Counted from the first letter of the stretch, positions 48,504 through 57,220 are shown. The stretch: 64,000 nucleotides of DNA from Paraburkholderia antibiotica (GCF_012927125.1 NZ_JABBFZ010000001.1:372001-436000), one strand, 5' to 3'. Made by a program: numbers and translations. Notes: a model not told the origin generated them from the sequence alone.

Positions 48504-48578
48504 TAGCCGCGGGCGGCGCATCGCGCGCCGCCGCCATCACTCCCTCCTGCGCTGTATTTTCTCTTCGATCGCTAGACC

Positions 48579-49892
48579 ATGAACATCATCTGGGCGCGCT
48601 CCATCGTGTCGGTCGTGCTGCTTGCTGTTCTGTGCGCGGTGGTCGGCGCACTGGTGAACGTCAAGGCCGGGCTCGCGCTCGCCATCGTCATGCTGCTCGC
48701 ACAGAGCATCTTCAGTACCTTCCACAAGCAGCGCCTGTGGCGTCTGCTCGACGCGCCGGTGTACGGCGAAGTGCCGAGCGCCCCCGGTATCTGGGGCGAA
48801 ATCTACTACCGTCTGCACAAGCTCGCAAAGCGCTGGCACGCCCAGGTGCGCCAGGTCGAGCAGCAGCATTCGCGTTTCATCCAGGCGATCCAGGCATCGC
48901 CGAACGGCGTCGCGATGCTCGACGATCACGATCAGATCGAGTGGTGCAACGCGATTTCCGAAAGCCACTTCGGGCTCGACGCGAAGCGCGATCTGCGTCA
49001 GCACATCACGCATCTGGTGCGTCATCCCGACTTCGTGCGTTACCTCAATTCTCATCGTTACGAGGAAATGCTGATCATGCGCGGCATGGGCGACAAGCGC
49101 CAGAACGTGCTGTCTGTGCAGGTGTTTCCGTATGGCGATAATCGCAAGCTGGTGCTGTCGCAGGACATCACCGAGCTCGAGCGGACCGATGCGATGCGGC
49201 GCGACTTCGTCGCGAACGTCTCGCATGAACTGAAAACGCCGCTTACCGTGCTGTCCGGTTTTCTCGAGACGATGCGCGAGTTGCCGCTGGGCGAAACCGA
49301 GCGCGCGCGCTATCTGGAGCTGATGGAGCAGCAGGCTTCGCGCATGCGCCATATCGTTAGCGACCTGCTGGTGCTCGCGAAGCTCGAAGGCGACAATAAA
49401 CCGCCGAGCGATCAGATGATCGACATGCGCGCGGTGCTGCGCCATCTGCGCGACGACGCACAGAGTCTGTCCAGCGACCATCACCGCATCGTCTTCGATG
49501 CCGACGAAGGGTTGACCGTCACCGGTGTCGAAACCGAAATCCTCAGTGCGTTCGGCAATCTGGTGACGAACGCGATCCGCTATACGCCGGACGGCGGCGC
49601 GATCAAGGTGGGCTGGCACGCACAGGGCGGCCACGCGGTATTCTCGGTGACGGACAGCGGCCTCGGCATTCCGGCCGCCGACATTCCGCGGCTCACCGAG
49701 CGTTTCTATCGCGTCGACCGCAGCCGTTCGCGCGATACGGGCGGTACCGGGCTCGGTCTGGCGATCGTCAAGCACGTGCTGCAGCGGCACGATGCGCAGC
49801 TCGACGTGAAGAGCGAGGAAGGGCGCGGCAGCACGTTCACGGTGCGCTTTCCGGTGTATCGGACCGCGCGTTGCCAGGCCGCGGCGGTCTGA
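48579..49892 (+). CDS. phoR: Phosphate-regulon sensor histidine kinase PhoR
   Basis: 437 residues. One or two N-terminal membrane helices, no large periplasmic domain, a PAS domain (about 100-200), the dimerisation helix with phospho-accepting His in FVANVSHELKTPLTVLSGF, and a HATPase domain with G1 DSGLGIP and GTGLGLAIVKH. Phosphorylates or dephosphorylates PhoB according to signals from PstSCAB-PhoU. Last gene of the operon, before a strong terminator. Confidence 0.96.
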   Translation: MNIIWARSIVSVVLLAVLCAVVGALVNVKAGLALAIVMLLAQSIFSTFHKQRLWRLLDAPVYGEVPSAPGIWGEIYYRLHKLAKRWHAQVRQVEQQHSRFIQAIQASPNGVAMLDDHDQIEWCNAISESHFGLDAKRDLRQHITHLVRHPDFVRYLNSHRYEEMLIMRGMGDKRQNVLSVQVFPYGDNRKLVLSQDITELERTDAMRRDFVANVSHELKTPLTVLSGFLETMRELPLGETERARYLELMEQQASRMRHIVSDLLVLAKLEGDNKPPSDQMIDMRAVLRHLRDDAQSLSSDHHRIVFDADEGLTVTGVETEILSAFGNLVTNAIRYTPDGGAIKVGWHAQGGHAVFSVTDSGLGIPAADIPRLTERFYRVDRSRSRDTGGTGLGLAIVKHVLQRHDAQLDVKSEEGRGSTFTVRFPVYRTARCQAAAV

Positions 49893-49933
49893 GCATCGCG
49901 CCGCTCCGAACGCAGCCTCGACGCGACGCAATG

Positions 49934-49964
49934 AAAAAAACCTCCTGAAACAGGAGGTTTTTTT
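49934..49964. terminator. Bidirectional terminator between phoR and ppk
   Basis: AAAAAAACCTCCTG, loop AAA, CAGGAGGTTTTTTT. Symmetric, so it can end both converging units. Confidence 0.95.
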
Positions 49965-50054
49965 ATTGGTGCGCTCGCCACGGCTACGACGGCTGTGGCG
50001 AGCGAGCCGCGAACACAGCCGTCGGCACGGCTAACGGCTAGCCACTAACAACGA

Positions 50055-52118
50055 CTACGGGCAGAACTTCGTCAGCAGGCTCATCTGCGCATTGCGCGAC
50101 GACTTGCCGGGCCGGCGGCGGCGATAGTGCCCGTCGCTTTGCATCAGCCACGCGGACTGGTTGTCGCCGAGAAACGCCGACAGACCTTCGGCGATCACGC
50201 GCCGCTTCAGACGCCGATTGTTGACCGGGAACGCGACTTCGACGCGGCGGAACAGATTGCGATCCATCCAGTCGGCGCTCGACAGATAGACCTGCTCCTG
50301 ACCGCCGTCGTAGAAGTAGTAGATGCGGTGATGTTCGAGAAAGCGCCCGACGATCGAGCGCACCGTGATGTTCTCGGAGAGCCCCGGCACGCCCGGCTGC
50401 AACGAACACACGCCACGCACGATCAGATCGATCTTCACGCCGGCCTGCGAGGCCTCGTATAACTCGGCGATCACGGTCGGTTCGAGCAGCGCGTTCATCT
50501 TCGCGACGATGCGCGCCTTCCTGCCGGCGCGCGCGTTTTCGGCTTCCTTGCGGATCGCCTCGACGAGCTTCGGATGCAGCGTGAACGGCGACTGCCACAG
50601 CTCGTGCAGCTTCAGCTCGCCGCCGATGCCGGTCAGCTGCTGGAACACGTGGTGCACGTCCTCGCAGATCTTCTGATCGGCGGTCATCAGGCCGAAGTCG
50701 GTATAGAGGCGGGCGGTGCGCGGGTGATAGTTGCCGGTGCCCAGGTGCACGTAGCGCTTGAGCGTGGTCTTGCCGCCTTGCGACACGCGCCGCACGATCA
50801 GCATCATCTTCGCGTGGCACTTGTGGCCGACCACGCCGTACACGACGTGCGCGCCGACCGCTTCGAGCTGCGACGCCCAGTTGATGTTGGTTTCCTCGTC
50901 GAAGCGCGCGAGCAGCTCGACCACCACCGTGACTTCCTTGCCGTTGCGCGCGGCCTGCATCAGCGCGTCCATCAGCGGCGAGTCGGTCCCGGTGCGATAA
51001 ATGGTCTGCTTGATCGCGACCACGTTCGGATCCTTGGCCGCCTGCAACAACAGTTCCAGCACCGGCTGGAAGCTCTCGTACGGATGATGCAGCAGCACGT
51101 CGCCCTGATCGATCACGTCGAACATGCTGGCGGCGTTGGCGATCTGCGGCGGCGTCGATGGAATATGCGGCACGAATTTCAGATCGGGACGGTCGACCAT
51201 CTCCGGCAACTGCATCAAACGCACCAGATTGACGGGGCCGTTCGCGTAATAGCAGTCCTTGTTCGACAGACCGCTTTCGTCGAGCAGGCGCCGCACCACA
51301 TGCGCGGGCGTTTCCGCCGATACTTCGAGCCGCACCGCATTGCCCAGATGCCGCGCCGGCAATTCGCCCTGCAGCGCGACGCGCAGATTGGTGATTTCGT
51401 CTTCGTCGACGAACAGTTCGCTATTGCGCGTGATGCGGAACTGGTTGCAGCTGCGCACCACCAGACTCGGAAACAGCTCGCCGACGAAGTGTTGCAACAG
51501 CGAGCTCAGCAGCACGAAGCCGTGCGGATAGCCCGACAGCTCCTGCGGCATGCGCACGAGCCGCGGCAGCGCGCGCGGCGCCTGCACGATGCCCATCATC
51601 GCCTGACGGCCGAACGCGTCCTTGCCTTCGAGTTCGACGACGAAGTTCAGGCTCTTGTTGAGCACGCGCGGAAACGGATGCGCGGGGTCGAGACCGATCG
51701 GCGTCAATACAGGCAGCAGTTCGTCGAAGAAGTAGTTGCGCGCCCACTCGGTCTGCGCGTCGCTCCATGCTTCGGTGCCGTGGAAATAGATGCCTTCCGC
51801 TTCGAGCGCGGTCAGCACGGTGTCGTGCAGCATCGTGTACTGGCGATGCACGAGTTTCTGCGCGCGCTCGACCACGAGGTCATAGACGTGCTGCAGCGAC
51901 ATGCCGTCGGGCGACAGCGCGCCCGGGTTGTCGCGCATCTGTTCCTGAAGCCCGGCCATGCGGACTTCGAAGAATTCGTCGAGGTTGCTGCTGGTGATGC
52001 AGATAAAGCGAAGGCGTTCGAGCAGGGGGACGGCGGGGTCGGCGGCTTGCGCCAACACGCGCTCGTTGAAACCCAGAATGCCCAGCTCGCGGTTCAAAAG
52101 GGGGTAGCGGACGGACAT
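50055..52118 (-). CDS. ppk: Polyphosphate kinase 1
   Basis: 687 residues, the E. coli PPK1 length. Polymerises the gamma phosphate of ATP into polyphosphate. N-terminal SVRYPLLNRELGILGFNERVLAQA, the IYRTGTDSPLMDAL segment and the autophosphorylated His region GHKCHAKMMLIVRR, followed by YVHLGTGNYHPRTA, are typical. ATG 52118 (MSVRYPLLN) is chosen; upstream in-frame ATGs add unconserved residues. A Pho-box-like sequence lies 64 bp upstream and the divergent neighbour is ppx. Confidence 0.97.
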   Translation of the reverse strand: MSVRYPLLNRELGILGFNERVLAQAADPAVPLLERLRFICITSSNLDEFFEVRMAGLQEQMRDNPGALSPDGMSLQHVYDLVVERAQKLVHRQYTMLHDTVLTALEAEGIYFHGTEAWSDAQTEWARNYFFDELLPVLTPIGLDPAHPFPRVLNKSLNFVVELEGKDAFGRQAMMGIVQAPRALPRLVRMPQELSGYPHGFVLLSSLLQHFVGELFPSLVVRSCNQFRITRNSELFVDEDEITNLRVALQGELPARHLGNAVRLEVSAETPAHVVRRLLDESGLSNKDCYYANGPVNLVRLMQLPEMVDRPDLKFVPHIPSTPPQIANAASMFDVIDQGDVLLHHPYESFQPVLELLLQAAKDPNVVAIKQTIYRTGTDSPLMDALMQAARNGKEVTVVVELLARFDEETNINWASQLEAVGAHVVYGVVGHKCHAKMMLIVRRVSQGGKTTLKRYVHLGTGNYHPRTARLYTDFGLMTADQKICEDVHHVFQQLTGIGGELKLHELWQSPFTLHPKLVEAIRKEAENARAGRKARIVAKMNALLEPTVIAELYEASQAGVKIDLIVRGVCSLQPGVPGLSENITVRSIVGRFLEHHRIYYFYDGGQEQVYLSSADWMDRNLFRRVEVAFPVNNRRLKRRVIAEGLSAFLGDNQSAWLMQSDGHYRRRRPGKSSRNAQMSLLTKFCP

Positions 52119-52181
52119 CGGCAGCGAGATTGGAATGTCTGGAATGGAGACGGAAAGACGCTCGGAAATTCTCACAATTAG

Positions 52182-52199
52182 ATGACGTCCTGATGACAT
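52182..52199 (-). promoter_or_regulatory. Putative Pho box upstream of ppk
   Basis: On the minus strand ATGTCAT-CAGG-ACGTCAT: two half-sites with TCA cores exactly 11 bp apart, 6/7 and 5/7 matches to CTGTCAT. A degenerate third half-site (TTGTGAG) follows in phase. Confidence 0.6.
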
Positions 52200-52234
52200 C
52201 GATGGTGTTTTTGAGATCTTATGCCGCAATCGTC

Positions 52235-52275
52235 GGCTGTCGTCAATAAGACCGACGTCTTATGCGACGATAGCC
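52235..52275. repeat. Imperfect 41-bp palindrome between ppk and ppx
   Basis: Arms GGCT, TCGTC, ATAAGAC pair with GTCTTAT, GACGA, AGCC around CGAC. It sits in the divergent control region. Could be an operator or a structured 5' leader of ppx. Confidence 0.65.
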
Positions 52276-52467
52276 GGACTCCTACGGCCGCGAGGTGACA
52301 CTGTGAAGCCCGCTACGCTTAGAATGGCGTCTTTGAACAGCGCGGCTGGCCGCGACGCGCATCACGCGCCGAAAGCGCCGGGCAGGCGCGTGACGCCCGC
52401 TGCGTCCGCCGCCACGCCAGCGGCCGCTGCAGCCGCCGCGCTCGCGCGCATGGAGTCCGCTTACCCG

Positions 52468-53979
52468 ATGGCTACTACCCCTCAACTTCTCGCCGCGGTC
52501 GATCTCGGTTCGAACAGCTTCCGGCTGATCGTGGGCCGGGTCGAGGAAACCGACGCGGGCAGCCAGATCTATCAGGTCGACGCATTGCGCGAGCCGGTGC
52601 GGCTCGCCGCCGGCCTGTCGCGCGACAAGATGCTCGACCGCGCGTCGCAGGTGCGCGGCTGGGACGCGTTGAAGCGCTTCGGCGAACGTCTGCGCGATTT
52701 TCATCCGGATCATGTGCGCGCGGTGGCGACCAATACGCTGCGCATCGCGAAGAACGCGGGCGAATTTCTCGGCGAGGCGCAGGCCGCGCTCGGTTTTCCG
52801 ATCGAGGTGATTGCGGGGCGCGAAGAGGCTCGTCTGATTTATGCAGGCGCCGCGCATTCGGTGCCGGCGAGCGCGGGCAAGCGGCTCGTCGTCGATATCG
52901 GTGGCGGTTCCACCGAATTCATCATCGGTTCGCACTACACGCCGATCAAGATGGAGAGCTTGTATATCGGCTGCGTGAGCCATAGCCGTGCGTTTTTCCC
53001 GGCCGGCAATGTCGACGAATACACAATGCGCCAGGCCGAACTGGCGGCGCGCCGCGAAATCCAGATCATTTCCTCCGAATATAAGCAGACCGGCTGGGAG
53101 CAGGCGATCGGCTCGTCGGGGACCGCGCGCGCGCTCGCCGAACTGGTCGAGGCGAACGGCTTCAACGACGCGGGCATCACGCACGGCATTTCGCGCGGCG
53201 GTCTCGAGCGTCTGAAGCGTGCGCTGATCAAGGCCGAGAACGTGAACCGGCTGAAGCTGGTGGCGCTCAAGAGCGACCGCGTGCCGGTGCTCGCTGGCGG
53301 CCTGTCGATCATGATCGCGGTGTTCGACGAACTCGGCGTCGATTACGTCGACACGACCGACGGCGCGCTGCGTCTCGGCGTGATGTACGACCTGCTGGGC
53401 CGTTCGCAGCACGAAGACATGCGCACGGTGACCGTCGAGGGCTTCATGCGCCGTTATGGCGTCGATCGCGCGCAGGCGACGCGCATCGGCGAGCTGTCGA
53501 TGGGCTTCTACGACCAGTTCGTCGAACCCGACGAGGAATGCCGCGCGGAAAACCGCATGTTCATCGGCTGGGCGGCCGCGCTGCATGAGATCGGTCTATC
53601 GATCTCGCACAGTGCCTATCACAAGCATTCGGCGTATATCGCGAGCAACGCCGACATGCCGGGGTTCTCGCGTACCGATCAGGCGCGTCTTGCCGCGCTG
53701 GTGCTCGGCCATGCCGGCAAGCTCGGCAAACTGTCGCAGACGCGCGACGTCGAGTGGCCGCTGCTGTTCTGTGTGCGGCTCGCCGCGCTGCTGTGCCGTC
53801 GGCGCTCGGATGTCGGTCTGCCGGGGATCGCGGTCGCGCAGGCCAATGGCGGCTACGAGGTGCGTTTGCCGAACGCGTGGGTGGTCAATAATCCGTTGAC
53901 CGACTACAGCCTGATTCAGGAAGCGGCGGAGTGGGAGAAGGTTGGGATTCCGTATCGTGTGGTTTATACGGAAGATTGA
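52468..53979 (+). CDS. ppx: Exopolyphosphatase (Ppx/GppA family)
   Basis: About 503 residues. Sugar-kinase/actin-like fold with AAVDLGSNSFRLIVG, VVDIGGGSTEFIIG and VLAGGLSIM phosphate loops, and a C-terminal HD-like domain (AAALHEIGLSISHSAYHKHSAYI). Splits phosphate from polyphosphate ends, reversing Ppk. ATG 52468 has GGAG 12 bp upstream and starts at the conserved domain. A longer reading from GTG 52303 adds 55 mostly Ala/Pro residues and cannot be ruled out. Confidence 0.93.
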   Translation: MATTPQLLAAVDLGSNSFRLIVGRVEETDAGSQIYQVDALREPVRLAAGLSRDKMLDRASQVRGWDALKRFGERLRDFHPDHVRAVATNTLRIAKNAGEFLGEAQAALGFPIEVIAGREEARLIYAGAAHSVPASAGKRLVVDIGGGSTEFIIGSHYTPIKMESLYIGCVSHSRAFFPAGNVDEYTMRQAELAARREIQIISSEYKQTGWEQAIGSSGTARALAELVEANGFNDAGITHGISRGGLERLKRALIKAENVNRLKLVALKSDRVPVLAGGLSIMIAVFDELGVDYVDTTDGALRLGVMYDLLGRSQHEDMRTVTVEGFMRRYGVDRAQATRIGELSMGFYDQFVEPDEECRAENRMFIGWAAALHEIGLSISHSAYHKHSAYIASNADMPGFSRTDQARLAALVLGHAGKLGKLSQTRDVEWPLLFCVRLAALLCRRRSDVGLPGIAVAQANGGYEVRLPNAWVVNNPLTDYSLIQEAAEWEKVGIPYRVVYTED

Positions 53980-54031
53980 CGCAAAGGGCCGATGCACTTC
54001 GGTCCTTTGCGTACGCGAATGAAAGGCGAAT

Positions 54032-54060
54032 AAAAAAGCCCTGCATTTGCAGGGCTTTTT
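54032..54060. terminator. Terminator between ppx and olsB
   Basis: AAAAAGCCCTGCA, loop TT, TGCAGGGCTTTTT. Symmetric between converging genes. Confidence 0.93.
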
Positions 54061-54113
54061 GTATTTCAGCGCAGGCTTTCGTCTGGCGAGTCGATAACGA
54101 TCATCGGTCCGCT

Positions 54114-54926
54114 TCAACGCGGCAACGCATCGCCGAGGAAGTGCCGCGCGTAGCGCGCATTGATGTCCGACAGACGGAACAGCGTCAGGAAGTCGGCGGT
54201 ATTGAAGTCGGGATCCCATGCCGGCGCGCCGCAAATCTTCGCGCCGAGCCGCAGATAGCCCTTCACGAGCGGCGGCGGAGCGACGGCGGCGCCGGTCTGC
54301 AGTTCATCGACCGGCAGCGGCGTATGCGGGAACGCGCGATATTCGGGCGCGGTCAGCGCGTTGTCGCGCAGCGAGCAGTAGAGGTTCGCCGCATAGTGGC
54401 CGCCGTCGACCATCGCGACGCTCGCGCAGCCGAGCATCGTTTCGTAGCCGTTGTGCTTCATGTACGCGGCGAGGCCCGCCCACAACGACATGATCACCGA
54501 GCCGCTGCGATAGTCGGGATGCACGCACGAGCGGCCGACCTCGACCATCTTCGCGCGCAGATGCGTGAGACGCGACACGTCGAATTCGCTTTCCGCATAC
54601 AGACGGCCGATACGCGCGGCCTGGTGCGGCGGCAGCGCGCGGTACGTGCCGACTACCTTGAGCGTGTCGAGATCGCGCACCAGCAAATGATCGCAGTACG
54701 AATCGAATGCATCGACGTCGAGGCCGGCGGGGCCGGACAGACGTGCACCCATTTCGTCGGCGAACACCCGATAGCGCAGACGCTGCGCTTCACGCAATTC
54801 CTCGTCGCTGCGGGCCCACGAGACTTGCAGGCGATGCTGCGCGGTAACCGTTTCTTCTGCACGAGGCAGACGGCGCGATTCGAAGAGCGCGGCGAAGGGG
54901 AGGGTGGGCGTCGGCAGTTCTCGCAT
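54114..54926 (-). CDS. olsB: Ornithine N-acyltransferase (OlsB-type, GNAT fold)
   Basis: 270 residues. Sequence features of the OlsB/hemolysin-type acyltransferases: REAQRLRYRVFADEMGA, DSYCDHLLVRD, ARIGRLYAESEFD, and the acyl-carrier site VEVGRSCVHPDYRSGSVIMSLW. OlsB joins a 3-hydroxyacyl chain to ornithine, giving the lyso precursor of phosphate-free ornithine lipid; a separate OlsA, not seen here, would complete it. Lies next to ppk-ppx and has a Pho-box-like array 59 bp upstream, matching its role in replacing phospholipids. Substrate call rests on family resemblance. Confidence 0.82.
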   Translation of the reverse strand: MRELPTPTLPFAALFESRRLPRAEETVTAQHRLQVSWARSDEELREAQRLRYRVFADEMGARLSGPAGLDVDAFDSYCDHLLVRDLDTLKVVGTYRALPPHQAARIGRLYAESEFDVSRLTHLRAKMVEVGRSCVHPDYRSGSVIMSLWAGLAAYMKHNGYETMLGCASVAMVDGGHYAANLYCSLRDNALTAPEYRAFPHTPLPVDELQTGAAVAPPPLVKGYLRLGAKICGAPAWDPDFNTADFLTLFRLSDINARYARHFLGDALPR

Positions 54927-54984
54927 TGGCGGTCCTGGTCGAAAAGAGTGTGGGTATCTTTTTTCGCCAATGTAGTAACGCGGG

Positions 54985-55024
54985 GTGACGCTTGCATGGC
55001 AAAGCCGTGACGATTGGATGACGG
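54985..55024 (-). promoter_or_regulatory. Putative tandem Pho boxes upstream of olsB
   Basis: On the minus strand four 7-mers at an exact 11-bp period: CCGTCAT, TCGTCAC, TTGCCAT, GCGTCAC. Three keep the TCA core, one has CCA. The array ends 59 bp before the olsB start codon. Confidence 0.6.
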
Positions 55025-55105
55025 CCCGTAAGCCCTCGCCGATGCAGTTGTAAAGTCGAAGGCTGAGTTTCGGCTACAGCCGCGGGTGGGTCAGGCGCGA
55101 CTCAG

Positions 55106-55193
55106 AAGCGGCTCAGAAGCGGCTCAGAAGCGGCTCAGAAGCGGCTCAGAAGCGGCTCAGAGGGGGATTAGAGGGGGATTAGAAGCGGCTCAG
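55106..55193. repeat. 11-bp tandem repeat, 8 units in two variants
   Basis: Five copies of AAGCGGCTCAG, two of AGGGGGATTAG, then one more AAGCGGCTCAG. The last unit contains the stop codon of the adjacent phosphatase gene. Confidence 0.95.
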
Positions 55194-55648
55194 ATCAGAT
55201 CGGGGCTGATCGCGGCACGCAGCACCGCCTGCTCTTCGCCGTCGCGCTCGCGGCTCTCGATCCACCAGATACCGGCTTTTTTCAGCGGCCAGCTTGCGCG
55301 ACTGTTGCTGAGCAGTTGCGCGGCGACGTGACCGAGCGTCGGTTGATGACCGACGATCACCACGGTCTGCGCGATGCCGTCGGGCCAGCCGGCTGCTTCG
55401 AGCACGTCGTTCGCGCTCGCGTTCGGTGCCAGTTCACGCACGACGCGGTACTGGTCGCTCAGTGTCTCAGCGGTCTGGATCGTGCGCACCGCGGGGCTCG
55501 CCAGTATCAATGCGTCGTCGGGCAGACGGGCGCGCAGCCATTTGGCGGCGTTTTGCGCCTGCTTGCGGCCACGCGTGGTGAGCGCGCGGGCGAGATCGCT
55601 GGAGGCGACATCTTCGGCTTCGGCGTGACGCCAGAGGATCAGGTCCAT
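55190..55648 (-). CDS. sixA: SixA-type phosphohistidine phosphatase
   Basis: 152 residues. Histidine-phosphatase fold with the RHG-like motif LILWRHAEAED at the N-terminus, ASPAVRTIQTAE in the middle and VIVGHQPTLGHVA at the C-terminus. SixA removes phosphate from phosphohistidine in relay or phosphotransfer proteins. ATG 55648 follows AAGGAG. The stop codon lies inside an 11-bp repeat array, so array changes could alter the last residues or 3' end. Confidence 0.88.
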   Translation of the reverse strand: MDLILWRHAEAEDVASSDLARALTTRGRKQAQNAAKWLRARLPDDALILASPAVRTIQTAETLSDQYRVVRELAPNASANDVLEAAGWPDGIAQTVVIVGHQPTLGHVAAQLLSNSRASWPLKKAGIWWIESRERDGEEQAVLRAAISPDLI

Positions 55649-55988
55649 GCGTGTCTCCTTGTTGTGGCTGACGGTTGGCGATTGGCCTATGCCGTGTTTG
55701 CGCGGTGCTTGCATGCGCGTGCTAGCGCAGGCGTTTTTTGATGCGGATTGAGCGAGCACTGTCGCATGGGGGCGTGGTGATTGGCAAGGCGAGTGCCTGG
55801 GGAGGAGGTCGGCGTTTGCTGGGACGGAAGAGTGAGTAGCAAGGCGAGAAATCACCATTTACTTCGAATAATCAGCCGATTATGTAAAGAGTTGTCAAGG
55901 TCGGATTATCCCGATTTAAAGTGTTTGACCGTGATCGATCCGATAGTTAATTTTCCGTACCCCTCCTGAAAAATCACCAAGGAGTCCA
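55649..55988. other. AT-richer intergenic region before the toxin-like gene (340 bp)
   Basis: No gene. Composition drops to AT-rich around 55850-55960, unlike the flanking core genes. It holds ATAATC/GATTAT near 55866-55881 and a weak promoter match (TTGACC at 55925, TAATTT 17 bp on). Ribosome site AAGGAG precedes the next gene. Confidence 0.5.
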
Positions 55989-56498
55989 ATGGAGAAACTG
56001 AAACAGGAAAACAGTGGGACGGACTGGTCGGTCCACGAAGAGTGCCTGCTTTGTCGTATTACCTATTCGATCTATTCCAACTTTCCGCCGATGCCGTCGG
56101 CACGGGCCCTGAACGTCGAAGCCAGCGAGTTCTCTCGGATTGACCGGCTGCGCTCGCTGCCAACCGGTTACGCTATGGCCGAAGCCTTGGGGTACGCATG
56201 GGCGTGCAGATGTCGCGGGCGCTCACGAACCCAGCCGCAGAACCTCGGCAATGCACAGCCGTTCGGGTACAAGCCCAGCGTATCAAGTGCTGGGGATGCG
56301 GAGGAACTGGCGGGGACAACAAACGAAAAATACGCCCGGAAAATGTATGGCTATGACAGTGCCACCTTCCGAGACATGGTCCACAGATTTAAGCGGGCGT
56401 TCACTGTCGGAGCAAAACAAGACCTTGAATTTGAAGAAAACGGGGACGTCTATTTCAATGGGGAATATCTTGACAATTTTCACGACTACGGCGACTGA
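55989..56498 (+). CDS. Hypothetical protein, possible orphan polymorphic-toxin C-terminus
   Basis: 169 residues, family not firmly recognised. The C-terminal 60 residues (KMYGYDSATFRDMVHRFK, then ENGDVYFNGEYLDNFHDY) look like the compact tail domains of contact-dependent or Rhs-type toxins. The N-terminal 100 residues have no clear domain and include a Cys-rich piece (CLLCR, ACRCRG), and may be a remnant of a longer carrier. Codon use is unlike its neighbours (TTT, TAT, AAA, ATT frequent). Good AAGGAG before ATG 55989. The next gene, 9 bp on, looks like an immunity-type protein, which supports this reading. Confidence 0.5.
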   Translation: MEKLKQENSGTDWSVHEECLLCRITYSIYSNFPPMPSARALNVEASEFSRIDRLRSLPTGYAMAEALGYAWACRCRGRSRTQPQNLGNAQPFGYKPSVSSAGDAEELAGTTNEKYARKMYGYDSATFRDMVHRFKRAFTVGAKQDLEFEENGDVYFNGEYLDNFHDYGD

Positions 56499-56507
56499 GG
56501 GGCGAGT

Positions 56508-56924
56508 ATGACAATCGAACGCCTTGCATCGGCAAGTTTCACGATAGGTGGCGATCATGTCGTGCCGGAATGGTGGACACAGTATTTTGGCGTGTCGCCG
56601 GATGTGTCAGGGACCAAGGGGGAGCCACTTCGTGACCGGACAGGGCAAGGCCGCAACTTGACGCGGTACACAGGCGTGTGGGGCATTGGAAGCGAAAAGG
56701 CTGTGCATAGTGACAGCCTGGAGCCGCATCTGCGCTATCTGATTCAACGGTTGGCGCTACCTCGGCAGGACCTGAAGGCGTGCATTGAACGCGCGGGCGC
56801 GAAAATGCGGTTTTTCTGCTATTGGGTCAATGAGTCCGGCGACCGGGTGCCCGATGTGCCCAACGATATCCGCGTCATGATGGAAGCAATGGGTGGGACG
56901 GTCGAGATTGACGAATACCGATGA
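56508..56924 (+). CDS. DUF4279-like protein, possible immunity protein
   Basis: 138 residues. The layout (SASFTIGGDHVVPEWWTQYFGVSPDVSGTKGE, then GVWGIGSEKAVHSDSLEPHLRYLIQRL and a final IRVMMEAMGGTVEIDEY) fits the DUF4279 family: two-strand start, a TGxW-like core and an HL pair. Such proteins often sit beside toxin tails and are thought to neutralise them. It follows the toxin-like gene by 9 bp. No toxin activity or pairing is proven. Confidence 0.6.
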   Translation: MTIERLASASFTIGGDHVVPEWWTQYFGVSPDVSGTKGEPLRDRTGQGRNLTRYTGVWGIGSEKAVHSDSLEPHLRYLIQRLALPRQDLKACIERAGAKMRFFCYWVNESGDRVPDVPNDIRVMMEAMGGTVEIDEYR

Positions 56925-57082
56925 CGCCTGGACTGCAAGCGCTGCAAGCGCGCGCTTTGAGGCGGTGCAGGCTGCGCGTCGTGCCGTTGTATTCCGTCCG
57001 CGCAGCGCACAATGAAACCGATGATGTCGTACCGCCAGTGTTGGTCGAATTTGCCTACACAGCGCCTACATGGACCCACAAA

Positions 57083-57121
57083 GCAAAAACCCGCGAAGCC
57101 GTTGGCGACGCGGGTTTTTGT
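57083..57121. terminator. Terminator downstream of tRNA-Pro
   Basis: AAAAACCCGCG/CGCGGGTTTTT with a 13-nt loop; also converges with the DUF4279 gene, so probably used from both sides. Confidence 0.9.
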
Positions 57122-57132
57122 GCTGCTTTTCG

Positions 57133-57209
57133 TGGTCGGAGCGAAAGGATTCGAACCTTCGACCCTCTGATCCCAAATCAGATGCGCTACCAGGCTGCGC
57201 TACGCTCCG
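57133..57209 (-). tRNA. tRNA-Pro (anticodon TGG)
   Basis: 77 nt on the minus strand with CGGAGCG/CGCTCCG acceptor stem, anticodon loop TTTGGGA, T-arm TTCGAAT and encoded CCA. Confidence 0.96.
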
Positions 57210-57220
57210 ACGAATCAGAG

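Noticed and set aside
55649..57209. tRNA-Pro as an integration site for the toxin-like patch
   Set aside because: No second copy of the tRNA 3' end was found on the far side and no integrase gene is present.
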